Part shown: positions 34,560 to 45,463 of the stretch, piece after piece
Numbering within the stretch: position 1 is the first letter of the stretch
Layout of the letters: each line of letters begins with the position of its first letter
Source of the DNA: Henckelia pumila
Lineage: Eukaryota > Streptophyta > Magnoliopsida > Lamiales > Gesneriaceae
Assembly: GCF_033568475.1 (NCBI RefSeq)
Contig: NC_133121.1
Location: 196,736,664-196,800,663, forward strand
Length of the DNA: 64,000 bases
Direction: 5' to 3'
Position numbers and translations under genes: made by a program
The notes under the pieces: generated by a model
Databases searched by the model: none
Told to the model about the DNA's origin: nothing
The model's input: only the letters and a program-made list of their open reading frames with translations

Positions 34560-34802
34560 AAAAATGATACAACAATGAATGTTATAGGATCGGTTTATGT
34601 GGTGGTTTCACAAAATTGGAGCAGTTGCCCACAAACAGTTGCTAATTTGAGTTCAATTGTGGTTGGAAACTGAACTACTCCTTTCTCGATTGTCCATGTC
34701 AATTGACCAAAAAATATATATAAATGTGCGGAATGAAGTCAACTGACAGAGTAGAACATTGTCTTAATATGGCTTAATGAGGGTCGATTAAAATGTAAGA
34801 AC
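34560..34802. other. Unassigned sequence left of element F
   Basis: AT-rich, no gene or known repeat recognised. It rejoins 54048 if F is removed. Confidence 0.4.
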
Positions 34803-34807
34803 TCGGG

Positions 34808-36227
34808 TGTTGTGAAAAATACTCGCAAGCGTACGAGTGTCAAGTTTTAATTTAGTGATAGAGAGAGTGTCGATCACACAAGAAGTAAATTGAAAATATT
34901 CAATACTTGAAATTAAAATAGTCTTAATTTTATTTAGAAAATTAAACTTTAGAGATTTGCTGACAAATTAAATAAATAAAAAAATTTGCAAAACACACTC
35001 ACACACAATTCTTAAGGGATTATAAATCAAAGAAGAATAGTCTAGAGGTTTTGATTTCACCTGATCTCGACAATATTCATTCCTAATTAATCTATCTTCA
35101 TGAGTTCATTTCAATTAATAACCAAGAACACATAAATTATACTATTTCCCTCTCCCGAGTATCAAATAGAGTGTATCAACTACTGATCAATTCTAATATC
35201 CCTATGGAGAATTTACGTGTAGTGATATGTGTAAAACAATGTTCTTTCTAGGCTCTATTAAAGTTATAAGCTCTTCCGAGTCATATAAACAATTAATAGT
35301 GTGAATTTTATCGATCCTATTCTAAATCCCCTCTCCCGAGTGCCGGATTCTAAATAAATATGACAAATCAATTTATGGCCAGTAAATTGAAAAGACTATC
35401 AAAACTAGAATCACAATTAATTTAGAGGAACTCAATTCAATAAAATTAACAATTCATAAACATGTATTGACCAGGCTACGTCAACCTCTAGACATAAAAA
35501 TTTTAGTTCATAGCAAAATTCAAAATAACTCAAATCATGTTCAATATTTCAAACATAATTCAATAACTAAGAGAAAACAATAAAGAAGAAATAACAAAGT
35601 CGTAGTCTTTCTTCCGTGTACGGTTGAAATTCTCCGTCTTTGTTTCAAGTCTTCTTCAATCTCAAGCTTGTCCAAATTCTCACAAAGTTTTTCTCTCTAA
35701 GGAATTGTATTGTGCGGCGGCTAGATAGATCCCCATTAGGTCAAAAAAAAACTCCCTTAAATACTCCCTAAGAATCGTCTAAAATCAACCCAAAGATATC
35801 TCAAAATTTTCAAAATTACAGAAACACTTCGTCAGAAAATCAACGACGCGCGGGCGCGCCTCAAAAGTCACGCGAGCGTGCATAACTCTCTAGATCTCAA
35901 CTTCAAAATTCTCGAACACGCACGGGCGCGCGTAATGTCTGACGCAGGTGCGCATGACTCTCTGCCTCAACACTCTAAAAACACTCCAGAAGGCGCGGGC
36001 GCGCATGAGTCTTGCGTCCTTCTTCATTTTTCCTTCAAAATATTGGACCATCTTCACTCAGTTTGCCTCTTCCTTGACACCTTTGACTCTATCCATCAAA
36101 AATTTGGTATTTGCTTCATCTCCTAACATCCAACACAAACAACAGCAAATTTCACGTAATTCCGCTCGAAACCAAATAATTATCCAATAATATTAACACA
36201 AATTAAGTGCACAAAATGCACTTATCA
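34808..36227 (-). repeat. 3' LTR of element F
   Basis: 1420 bp, matching 52626-54042. It has CTCTCCCGAG repeats as in C, and a GGGCGCGC-rich cluster at about 35845-36010 upstream (minus) of a TATTTAAG box near 35758-35766. Confidence 0.93.
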
Positions 36228-37935
36228 AATTCCTTCAAACTTAAATGTATGCTAGTCCCGAGCAAAACCAATCAAGACTCAAAATCAAAGCACAAAATAC
36301 TCACTCATACAAATGAAGATCAACCAAGAAATACTATGAATCAATGGCCTTAGCAAAATATTCAGAAAAACATTTTTCATCCAATCATATCGAACTATCA
36401 ATTTTTATCTTCAACAACACGTGGTAGTGAACCTCAAAAACTTACAAATCCCGCAACTCACGTTCAAAATACTCTTATCCAAATCAATTCACACATTCAT
36501 AGATCATGAGGACTGTATAAGGTAAAATGATCAAACAATAGGATAAATTGCAGTTGAAAACACGCAAAAAGCAGGTTATTTCACAAAAGAAAAGTGTGTG
36601 CGTGTTTCGGTCAAAAATTCATATTCATTAAAAGTGTCAATCAATCATCCATAGGCTAGATTCTCGCAACCCTTCTCCACTAGTATATTGGGCAACTTTG
36701 ACTCGGTCAATAGGACTTAATTGGCTTGTAACGTAAGGCCTGGCTCATGGCTACAAACGAAAGAATAAGAATTCAAAATAAGGAGTAATTTATGCTTAAA
36801 CTCTAATTTCGACTCCTTTTCATTCACACTTTCACTTTTATTTTTCACTTCATTGATTTTTCATCTTTTTCACACTGTCTTTCACAACTTTTTTTCTTTT
36901 TTTTTTCTTCACTACTACCTTATTCTTTTCAATTCATCCACCACACCATTCCATATTCACAAATATCAACTAGAAGCATATAACATTTTAGCATTCAAAT
37001 TACTCCCTTAAAGGTAGAAATTAGTGTTTAGGCTATTTATAGGTAGTCAATGTAGGACCTTGAAACAATGACGAATGGGGGTTTTATCACACGTTTACAT
37101 GCATGTCATTCGATTTTCAATAAGGCTCAAACAAGGTACTAGAGGTAAAATTAAATCAGTGGGTAGCTTGAAAGTAGCTTGAAAGGCTCAAACGATTTCA
37201 AAAAAATTGCCTAAATCATTCCTAATCATATTTATGCCCGTATTGCGCCTCAAAGGATGTCCGAACTAGTTCTAAACATTCTCAATTCACAAGTAAATCA
37301 CATGAATTTTAACCAGTGCAGAAAAGAAGTAATCATCAGCAGTAAACGATGATCTTCAACAAAATTCAGAACATGTACCTAAAGCGCTCATGTATATCTC
37401 GTGAAGGCTCAAAGAGCAACTAGGGTAAATTCCAATGAAAATTAGGCCCAAGGATCCCAAAAAAAAAAATTGCCTCATTCATTTCTATGTTTGTATGTTT
37501 TAACTCAGATTTAAGCACAATCACAGAATATATAGGGATTCATTCATCTAATTAGTTCACCAACAAAAATTCTTTTAAGTACGATCATGGATGTGAAATA
37601 AAAGAAAAAATTTGCATCATTGGCCCATTATTTTTCATTTCTTTCATGGTTTCTTGAACTTAACTCACATCCACACAACAATTTTCAATTTACCAACCTC
37701 ACACACTATTATTCTTGTTAAGAAATCCATCCCACCACCAACACAGCTCAGAAAACTAACAAAAATAACCAAAAACACTAAAAGAAAACACATAAAAACA
37801 AGAATAAAACTCAGCAACAAATTCCAACATAATGAAATCAAGACCCACCCACCCCAAAAAAACTAGTTACAATCATTGTCCTCAATGAATTAAAAAAGAA
37901 AGAGTAAGGACATGTACACTAAAACGACGACCGTC
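36228..37935 (-). other. 3' non-coding region of element F
   Basis: About 1.7 kb between the 3' ORF and the LTR, with no coding signal. It contains the CATTGAGGACAATG hairpin (37874-37887) followed on the minus strand by a T7-G4 run, and a weak GCT/AGC hairpin at 36250-36264. Next to the LTR the minus strand has AGTTTGAAGGAATT where relatives have a G run, so the polypurine tract is degraded. Confidence 0.6.
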
Positions 37936-39097
37936 AGGGGTCTCCACCCTCATCACCATCAACACCATGGTCAGGCTCCGAACCACCAAAAGTAGGTGGC
38001 CACTGCGGATAAGGAGGAAACGGATGAGTTGAGCTCGCAACGTGAGGAAACTAATGGCTCAAAGCATCAGTGAAACTCAGCATATAGTCCATAAACATGG
38101 TATTCCTCTGCTGAAATTGCTGAAATTCCTATCGGTGTTGTCGCATATCCACCTCAAAAGAAGTAACAAGTTCATCCAAAGAATGAGGTGGAACAGGTGG
38201 TGGTTCAGAAACTTGACTGGCTGCTGCTCGAACATTGTATGATCTTCTGGCCGCACGTTCTCTCAATTCACTTTCAGATGGGAGACGAAAAGACGACCCA
38301 CAGGGTATGAGAGCCGTGGGCTTCAAAATTTCTTCAGTGGGGTTCCAATCAACTCCATCAGCTTCACACAAATCAGTAATAATAGAAGGCAACGCAAGCC
38401 CTCCTCTCGAACGACCAGTAAAAACATTTTGAATATTGTCTTGGCATATTCGACCGACATCTACAGCTTTTCCCTCAATAATGCAGTACACAAGAATCGC
38501 CCTCTCTCTGGTGACCTCATGATCGTGATCAGTGGGCTTAATTCTAGCGCAAACAAGATTGTACCACCTCTTGGCATCACTAGTTAAGTCAATTTTCCGC
38601 AGCTTCGATGGTTTGTAATCATTTCCCATCCTCCATTCGGCTCCCGCAACACAGATGGTTTGAATAATTTCATTATAATCAATCTCCCCATTCCCATACG
38701 CAGAATATTCATCAAATTCCACTGGTGGAATTTGAAACAAGGTATTAATCGACGCGGAGTCAAAAGCCACCATTTTCCCCCTCACCAACACCTTGAACTC
38801 GACGTGTTTGACTTTCAAATTTGCATAAAATTCCCTGACCAAGGACGCCACTGCTTCTTGTGGCTGTTTAACAAATTGAAGTCATTGACGCTTTAGGACT
38901 TCATCACCGACATTGCTCCTAATAATTCCATTCGGCTCAAATCCAATTGACGTATCAAACCCCCGCTCCGGTAGAATATTCTTAGATAAAAGTGTGTGAT
39001 AATTCTCTGCAGCCTTCTCATCCCAGAAACGATGAGTATCAAAAGTAGGGGCCGAAGAAGAGGATTCACCCAACTTCGTTTTCTTCTTCGGAGCCAT
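37936..39097 (-). pseudogene. 3' ORF of F, putative plant transposon protein (repeat unit 1 plus unique C-terminus)
   Basis: It starts MAPKKKTKLGESS at 39097, with a basic, nuclear-signal-like start. It continues through THRFWDEKAAENYHTLLSKN, ASLVREFYANLK, KVLVRGKMVAFD and a Pro-rich C-terminus ending near 37936, about 386 codons. The REFYANL and VRGK segments are those of the 'putative plant transposon protein' domain found in Athila-type 3' ORFs; its function is not known, and an env-like role has been suggested for Athila. In-frame stops replace a Trp codon near 38884 and lie at about 38128 and 38052, so this copy is not translated whole. Confidence 0.8.
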
Positions 39098-39495
39098 ATG
39101 ACAAACACTTAGAGGCCGAAATAACAAGCCAAAATTGAATAGGAATAATCCCCGGTCGTGACTCCCCCAAACTTAGCAACTCAAGCCACAAACACACTCG
39201 TCACGCAACACAACAAACAAGTACCAACAATAGAACCCAACTCAGACGTCGACAAGGCGAACACAATTTTGCACCACCACCGTACTATCTCAGTCAACCA
39301 AGAAGATAAGAATTGGCAACCCCGGAATCAGAGAAACTTACCAAGAAACTTGAGAATATCACAGCCAAATCTCCCCACTAGAACTTCCTGACCTGGAGAT
39401 CGATGGGCGCCCGCGGTTTAGAAGAACTATAGATGATGGGTAGAGAGAGAGGAAAACAAACGAGATGGAAGAAGGATGAGGATTGGAAGATGGAA

Positions 39496-40194
39496 TTAGA
39501 GAGCAATCGGCGAGTTAGGAAAGAAATTGAGAAGGGTTTGGAAAGATAGGAAAAATCGGGAAGAAAAATGGGAGAGAATGGAAAGAAATCGGGGTATAAA
39601 AGGATATAAAGCGGGCGCGTAAGGAGAAGAAGCGGGGGCGCATAATGGTCTGGCTCGATTTATTTTTCTGCGCAAGGCACGCGCGGGCGCGCCTAGATTA
39701 TAGGCGTCCGCGCATAAGCCTCTGTTTTGTTCATTATTTGCATAAATTTTCAGGCGCATCCCATACGCAGCATATTCATCAAATTCCACTGGTGGAATTT
39801 GAAATAAGGTATTAATCGACGCGGAGTCAAAAGCCACCATTTTTCCCCTCACCAACACCTTGAACTCGACGTGTTTGACTTTCAAATTCGCATAAAATTC
39901 CCTGACCAAGGACGCCACTGCTTCTTGTGGCTGTTTAACAAATTGAAGCCATTGACGCTCTAGGACTTCATCACCGACATTGCTCCTAATAATTCCATTC
40001 GGCTCAAATCCAATTGACGTATCAAACCCCCGCTCCGGTAGAATATTCTTAGATAAAAGTGTGTGATAATTCTCTGTAGCCTTATCATCCCAGAAACGAT
40101 GAGTATCAAAAGTAGGGGCCAAAAAAGAGGATTCACCCAACTTCGTTTTCTTCTTCGGAGCCATATGACAAACACTTAGAGGCCGAAATAACAA
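39496..40194 (-). pseudogene. Duplicated N-terminal part of the F 3' ORF (unit 2)
   Basis: The domain start (MAPKKK at 40164) is open through VEFDEYAAYG. It then crosses the repeat junction and runs on in non-coding sequence (RLKIYANNEQNRG to a stop at 39496). The C-terminal half is absent. 232 codons counted from the upstream ATG. Confidence 0.8.
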
Positions 40195-40563
40195 GCCAAA
40201 ATTGAATAGGAATAACCCCCGGTCGTGACTCCCCCAAACTTAGCAACTCAAGCCACAAACACACTCGTCACGCAACACAACAAACAAGTACCAACAATAG
40301 AACCCAACTCAGACGTCGACAAGGCGAACACAATTTTGCACCACCACCGTACTATCTCAGTCAACCAAGAAGATAAGAATTGGCAACCCCGGAATCAGAG
40401 AAACTTACCAAGAAACTTGAGAATATCACAGCCAAATCTCCCCACTAGAACTTCCTGACCTGGAGATCGATGGGCGCCCGCGGTTTAGAAGAACTATAGA
40501 TGATGGGTAGAGAGAAAGGAAAACAAAACGAGATGGAAGAAGGATGAGGATTGGAAGATGGAA

Positions 40564-41262
40564 TTAGAGAGCAATCGGCGAGTTAGGAAAGAAATTGAGA
40601 AGGGTTTGGAAAGATAGGAAAAATCGGGAAGAAAAATGGGAGAAAATGGAAAGAAATCGGGGTATAAAAGGATATAAAGTGGGTGCGTAAGGAGAGGAAG
40701 CGGGCGCGCATAATGGTCTGGCCCGATTTATTTTTCTGCGCAAGGCACGCGCGGGCGTGCCTAGATTATAGGCGGCCGCGCATAAGCCTCTGTTTTGCTC
40801 ATTGTTTGCATAAATTTTCAGGCGCGTCCCATACGCAGCATATTCATCAAATTCCACTGGTGGAATTTGAAATAAGGTATTAATCGACGCGGAGTCAAAA
40901 GCCACCATTTTTCCCCTCACCAACACCTTGAACTCGACGTGTTTGACTTTCAAATTCGCATAAAATTCCCTGACCAAGGACGCCACTGCTTCTTGTGGCT
41001 GTTTAACAAATTGAAGCCATTGACGCTCTAGGACTTCATCACCGACATTGCTCCTAATAATTCCATTCGGCTCAAATCCAATTGATGTATCAAACCCCCG
41101 CTCCGGTAGAATATTCTTAGATAAAAGTGTGTGATAATTCTCTGCAGCCTTCTCATCCCAGAAACGATGAGTATCAAAAGTAGGGGCTGAAGAAGAGGAT
41201 TCACCCAACTTCGTTTTCTTCTTCGGAGCCATATGACAAACACTTAGAGGCCGAAATAACAA
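40564..41262 (-). pseudogene. Duplicated N-terminal part of the F 3' ORF (unit 3)
   Basis: Same structure as unit 2, MAPKKK at 41232, ending in the same kind of junction-derived tail. Unit 3 is the first copy met after the integrase and so would be the natural first ORF of the 3' region. Confidence 0.8.
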
Positions 41263-41893
41263 GCCAAAATTGAATAGGAATAACCCCCGGTCGTGACTCC
41301 CCCAAACTTAGCAACTCAAGCCACAAACACACTCGTCACGCAACACAACAAACAAGTACCAACAATAGAACCCAACTCAGACGTCGACAAGGCGAACACA
41401 ATTTTGCACCACCACCGTACTATCTCAGTCAACCAAGAAGATAAGAATTGGCAACCCCGGAATCAGAGAAACTTATCAAGAAACTTGAGAATATCACAGC
41501 CAAATCTCCCCACTAGAACTTCCTGACCTGGAGATCGATGGGCGCCCGCGGTTTAGAAGAACTATAGATGATGGGTAGAGAAAAATGAAAACAAAACGAG
41601 ATGGAAGAAGGATAAGGATTGGAAGATGGAATTAGAGAGCAATCGGCGAGTTAGGAAAGAAATTGAGAAGGGTTTGGAAAGATAGGAAAAATCGGGAAGA
41701 AAAATGGGAGAGAATGGAAAGAAATCGGGGTATAAAGGATATAAAGCGGGCGCGTAAGGAGAGGAAGCGGGCGCGCATAATGGTCTGGCCCGATTTATTT
41801 TTATGCTCAAGGCACGCGCGGGCGCGCCTAGATTATAGGCGGCCGCGCATAAGCCTCTGTTTTGCTCATTGTTTGCATAAATTTTCAGGCGCG

Positions 41894-42116
41894 GGCGCGC
41901 CTGAGATACACGCGGCCACGCATAAGCCTCTGTGGTATTCCTCTGATTTTAAATTTCATGAGGCGCGGGTGCACCAAAGGGGCAAGCGGGCGCGTATGGG
42001 CTCCGGGAATTTCATTCCTGAGAAACAAAAATTAAACCAAACGAATCAAAACGCGAAAAACAGCTAAACGCAAAACTAAATAAAATTAAGAAAAGACAAA
42101 AAAAAAAAAGAAAATA
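41894..42116 (-). other. F spacer between conserved block and triplication
   Basis: Has GCGCGGGCGCGC words (41888-41900 and 41963-41995) and a T-rich tract on the minus strand at about 42095-42115. No protein signal. Confidence 0.5.
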
Positions 42117-42163
42117 TGGGTTGCCTCCCAAATAGCGCTTGGTTTATAGTCCTCAGCCGGACT
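42117..42163 (-). promoter_or_regulatory. Conserved post-ORF block, copy in element F
   Basis: The minus strand has AGTCCGGCTGAGGACTATAAA, AGCGCT and TGGGAGGCAACCCA, then a T-rich tract. It starts about 10 bases after the TAA that ends pol (42174-42176). Confidence 0.75.
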
Positions 42164-42173
42164 TGCACCAGAT

Positions 42174-42965
42174 TTAGGCTGGGTCTGTGAGCAAAGTACT
42201 CTCAGTACTTCGTACTTCGGTATCAAAATAGTGTTTAACCCTTTGCCCGTTCACCTTAAATACCCTTCCATCTGTACATCGAAGCTCAATCGCACCGTGT
42301 GGATACACCTTTTGCACCATAAATGGTCCAGACCATCGGGACTTCAATTTTCATGGAAACAGTTTCAGACGGGAGTTAAACAACAATATTTTCTGACCTG
42401 GTTCGAATTCTCGAGGTACAATTTTTTTTTTGTCATGCCACTTCTTGGTTTGCTCCTTTTAGATCTTGGCATTCTCATATGATTCACTTCGAAACTTGTC
42501 CAGTTCATTCAATTGTAATTTACGCAACTCCCCGGATACTTCGAGATCCATGTTCAGCTTCTTGACAGCCCAAAATGTCTTGTACTCCAATTCCAAAGGC
42601 AAATGACACGCCTTACCAAAAACTAACCTATAGGGAGACATCCCAAAAGGTGTTTTGAATGCAGTGCGGTAAGCCCATAGAGCGTTATCCAGCTTTATTG
42701 CCCAATCTTTACTATTCGTCTTAACAGTTTTCTCCAATATTTTCTTGATTTCTCGGTTAGAGATCTCTGCCTTACCATTGGTTTGAGGATGGTATGCACA
42801 CGCCACCTTATGCCTGACACCATACTTAGTTAACAAGGTATTAAAAATTTTATTACAAAAATGCATACCTTCGTCACTGATTATTGCTCGTGGTGTTCCA
42901 AACCTTGTAAAAATGTTCTTCTGCAGAAACTTTACTACTACACGAGCATCATTAGTAGAGGTGGC
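42174..42965 (-). pseudogene. C-terminal part of the F integrase
   Basis: It resumes after G with [13 protein letters not shown] and shows the second core Asp ([10 protein letters not shown]). The conserved Glu follows ([14 protein letters not shown]), then [16 protein letters not shown]. The C-terminal domain ([37 protein letters not shown]) ends at TAA 42174. An in-frame TAA near 42459 and a TGA in place of Trp (42350s) interrupt it. The catalytic core itself is preserved apart from the insertion of G. Confidence 0.88.
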
Positions 42966-44374
42966 TGATAAGTGCATTTTGTATGCATTATTTCATGTTA
43001 TTTTTATGTCTATTTTGTGTGCATTCATATTATTTTTATGTGTTTTTATGTGTTTTAGTGCATGTGTGTGTATTTCACTCCTTGGGTTAATTTTGTAGGA
43101 AAATGGATTTTTGAAGAGTGAATTACGGAGCAGCCTTGATCGAAAAATCATATTTAATTTTAGAGACATTGAAATCCAATCTCCACCGTTCAGATTAAAT
43201 TAAAGATGTTTTGAAGCTGCTGTCCAAATTTCAGCTCAATCCGATGGCTAGATCTCGAGATATGAATTTTTGAAAATTGTCGCTCGGCGCAGATTTTTTG
43301 TACTGCGCGCGCGCGAGAATCAAGCTCGCGCGCGCGCGAGTCCGATGTACAGGCCTCTGTTTTTATGTGCTGCGCGCGCGCGAGGCCTGTGCTGCACGCG
43401 CGCGAGGCCTATGCCGCGCGCGCGCGAGTGTTCGGGGGTCATATGTGTTCCGAAAAATCTTTATTTTGAGAGAAAATTAACTGGTAGGCGTTTCGGACCA
43501 TATATATACAAGATATAACATATTTTTGAGGGTTTCGAAGTTCCAGAGAGCGCACAACACAAAGAAGGCGGCTACACGGCTTGGGAGAGAAGATTTCTTC
43601 TTTCTTTTCTTCTTTTTATTTTTATTTTTGAATTATTATTTTTAATTATTGAGTAGTTTATTTTCAACCAAGACGGCGTGATTGGGCCGAACAAATTCAT
43701 GTAGAAAACTTGGATGTTTGTTTGGGATTTTTCAGAGTTGATTTTATTTTATTGATTGTCAGATTTATAGTTGTCTTGTGAATAGTCTGATCAACTGTTT
43801 GCTTGCATGTTAATCAATTCCAAATCGACAGAGGAGGTTTTGATTTTGATCACTCTGATAATTAACATATTGTAAAACCGACTAGAAATAGAATTCGGTT
43901 TCAGTGTGCGGTTTAGGTGTAAACTGAATTTTCACAAATATTTAATGCATTCAAATTTGATTAGAATTACGAAAGATTAGTTCATCAATATTTGAATAGG
44001 TTTGATTGTTCTAGAAATAGACCTTTGAACAAATTAGGAGAATTCTCGTGAATTAAGATTAAATCTGAGTCCTGAATCGACTACATGTTACGTGATTTGT
44101 TCGGTACCTACGTGTGTCTTGGTTGTCTTTTTTTTAATTATTTTTATCTTTAGTTATTTTTATTCGTATTTCTTAAGCAGTTTTTATTTTATATTCTTAT
44201 TTTATTTAATTCAAAATATTTTCTATTATTTTGTCTAGATTAAGTAAAATAATTAATTCTTGAGAATTGACTGCAGTTCCTGTGGGATCGATACTTGGAC
44301 TCTTTGTCCACTTTACTATTACTTGACCTGGTGCGCTTGCCAGTAGATTTTTATCAAACCGATTTAGCCAGTCA
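42966..44374 (+). repeat. 5' LTR of element G
   Basis: 1409 bp. CG-tract array at 43304-43430, TATA-like CATATATATACAAG at about 43499-43512. It is 23 bp longer than the 3' LTR, explained by the array. Confidence 0.94.
43304..43430 (+). promoter_or_regulatory. Alternating CG tracts upstream of the G TATA box
   Basis: Five (CG)4-6 runs, several as perfect palindromes such as CTCGCGCGCGCGCGAG, separated by about 20-bp spacers with AGGCCT. They lie about 70 bases upstream of the TATA-like box. Sequences of this type can adopt Z-DNA; that is a property of the sequence class and has not been shown here. Confidence 0.7.
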
Positions 44375-44380
44375 AGTTTT

Positions 44381-44398
44381 TGGCGCCGTTGCCGGGGA
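44381..44398 (+). other. Primer binding site of element G (tRNA-Asp)
   Basis: TGGCGCCGTTGCCGGGGA, exact complement of the 3' end of tRNA-Asp, six bases after the LTR. Confidence 0.94.
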
Positions 44399-44502
44399 CT
44401 GTTTAGTTAATATTAGGATAGATTATTTTCTTGAGACTAGATTTTTTTTTTTTTTTTTTGCATTTGTTTAATTATTTATTTTAATTTTAATTTTATTCTC
44501 TT

Positions 44503-45429
44503 TTGCTTGTGAGGTACTTGGAGATGGACCATCGACAGGTGTTCACAAGATTTGGCCAACAATACTTGGAGCCTTTCTATGCTGCTTGGGGGAAATTCAA
44601 TGATTTGGCGAACAGATTTCAATGCCATCAGTTTTCTACTTACACCCTCACTAAAATTTTTTATGGTGGTTTGGATGAGATTACAAGAAGTTGGGTAGAT
44701 TCTGGAGCTCTGGCCACTGGCAGTCAATTGTTTAGAAGAGATGAAGACAGTGCGATGCACTTGTTGAACGATATGGAAGATTTTGACTACCATTGGCATT
44801 GTGATCCTTCACTGCAGGGTTGGAGTCACCAATATCCTCCAGATATCAACTCTAAAAATTTTGCGAACCAACCACCAGAGCATCAAGAAGAGTGTATAGG
44901 GCGTTCCGAAGGTTATGTGGCTCAGTTAGAGAATTTTTTGCGGCAACAGACAGAGACAAATCAATTTTTAGAAAGCCGCATAAGTCTTTTGGATGAACAG
45001 ATTGCGCTTATTAGAAAACCAATTTTGGATATCTGCCAATTGAGTGAAGTAACTGAGCCAGAGCATGAAGAAATCATTTTTGAGAAATCTTCTTGTGAGC
45101 CAAACATGATAGTGGAGGAGGAAGAACCATTCAAGGAGAGAGATTTTACCTCGTCAGTGATCGTTCCATGTACACTGTTAGAAGATACTTTCTTGCCATT
45201 GACGCCAATCCCACAGTATTCCATCCTCTATGACCTTCAGCCTAGATTCGGAGTCTCCTTCCAAAAGAAAAATTTCAGAACAAGTGTTGTTGGACCGACG
45301 AGCTTACAGAGTATATATCAAGCCAAGCTTGAGGGCGAAGGAAATCAAGACCCATACGTAGAGTTGTATGATTCTTACTATGGGTGGCAGCCGCTCTTTG
45401 ATGGTTGCTTCTGCATAGTCGGGCATTAG
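44503..45429 (+). CDS. Gag-derived protein of non-autonomous element G
   Basis: 308 codons, uninterrupted, the only open element ORF of this size in its neighbourhood. A second ATG at 44524 (MDHRQVF) is an equally plausible start. Residues about 20-105 (LEPFYAAWGKFNDL, FYGGLDEITRSWVDSGA, LLNDMEDFDYHW) align in order with the C-terminal half of the Athila-type gag in F (LYEAWERYKDL, FYNGLNTPTRMSVDSAA, MLERMTINSYQW). The N-terminal half of capsid, zinc knuckle and protease are absent. A likely coiled coil follows (YVAQLENFLRQQTETNQFLE), then an acidic part (VEEEEPFKE) and a tail with no known relative. It may package element RNA or only persist as decay-free sequence; the function is unknown. 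The stop codon overlaps the conserved block. Confidence 0.75.
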   Translation: MLVRYLEMDHRQVFTRFGQQYLEPFYAAWGKFNDLANRFQCHQFSTYTLTKIFYGGLDEITRSWVDSGALATGSQLFRRDEDSAMHLLNDMEDFDYHWHCDPSLQGWSHQYPPDINSKNFANQPPEHQEECIGRSEGYVAQLENFLRQQTETNQFLESRISLLDEQIALIRKPILDICQLSEVTEPEHEEIIFEKSSCEPNMIVEEEEPFKERDFTSSVIVPCTLLEDTFLPLTPIPQYSILYDLQPRFGVSFQKKNFRTSVVGPTSLQSIYQAKLEGEGNQDPYVELYDSYYGWQPLFDGCFCIVGH

Positions 45430-45463
45430 ACTATAAATTTAGCGCTGACTGGGAGGCAACCCA
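45421..45463 (+). promoter_or_regulatory. Conserved post-ORF block, copy in element G
   Basis: Has the GTCGGGC start, GACTATAAA at 45429-45437, AGCGCT at 45441-45446 and TGGGAGGCAACCCA at 45450-45463, then a long T-rich tract. The stop codon TAG (45427-45429) is inside it. Confidence 0.75.

Larger units (their letters stand above)
38692..41893 (-). repeat. Three direct tandem copies of a 1067-bp unit in element F
   Basis: Unit 1 is 38692-39758, unit 2 is 39759-40826, and unit 3 is 40827 to about 41893. Each starts TCCCATACGCAG and contains, on the minus strand, a GCGGGCGCGC-rich patch, a 5' flank and the first 139 or so codons of the 3' ORF. They differ by only scattered bases. Unit 2 starts after CAGGCGCA and unit 3 after CAGGCGCG. 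Confidence 0.92.

Noticed and set aside
39158..41526. Three identical 77-codon plus-strand frames
   Set aside because: They repeat only because the 1067-bp unit is triplicated, and lie opposite the 5' flank of the 3' ORF; no protein signal.
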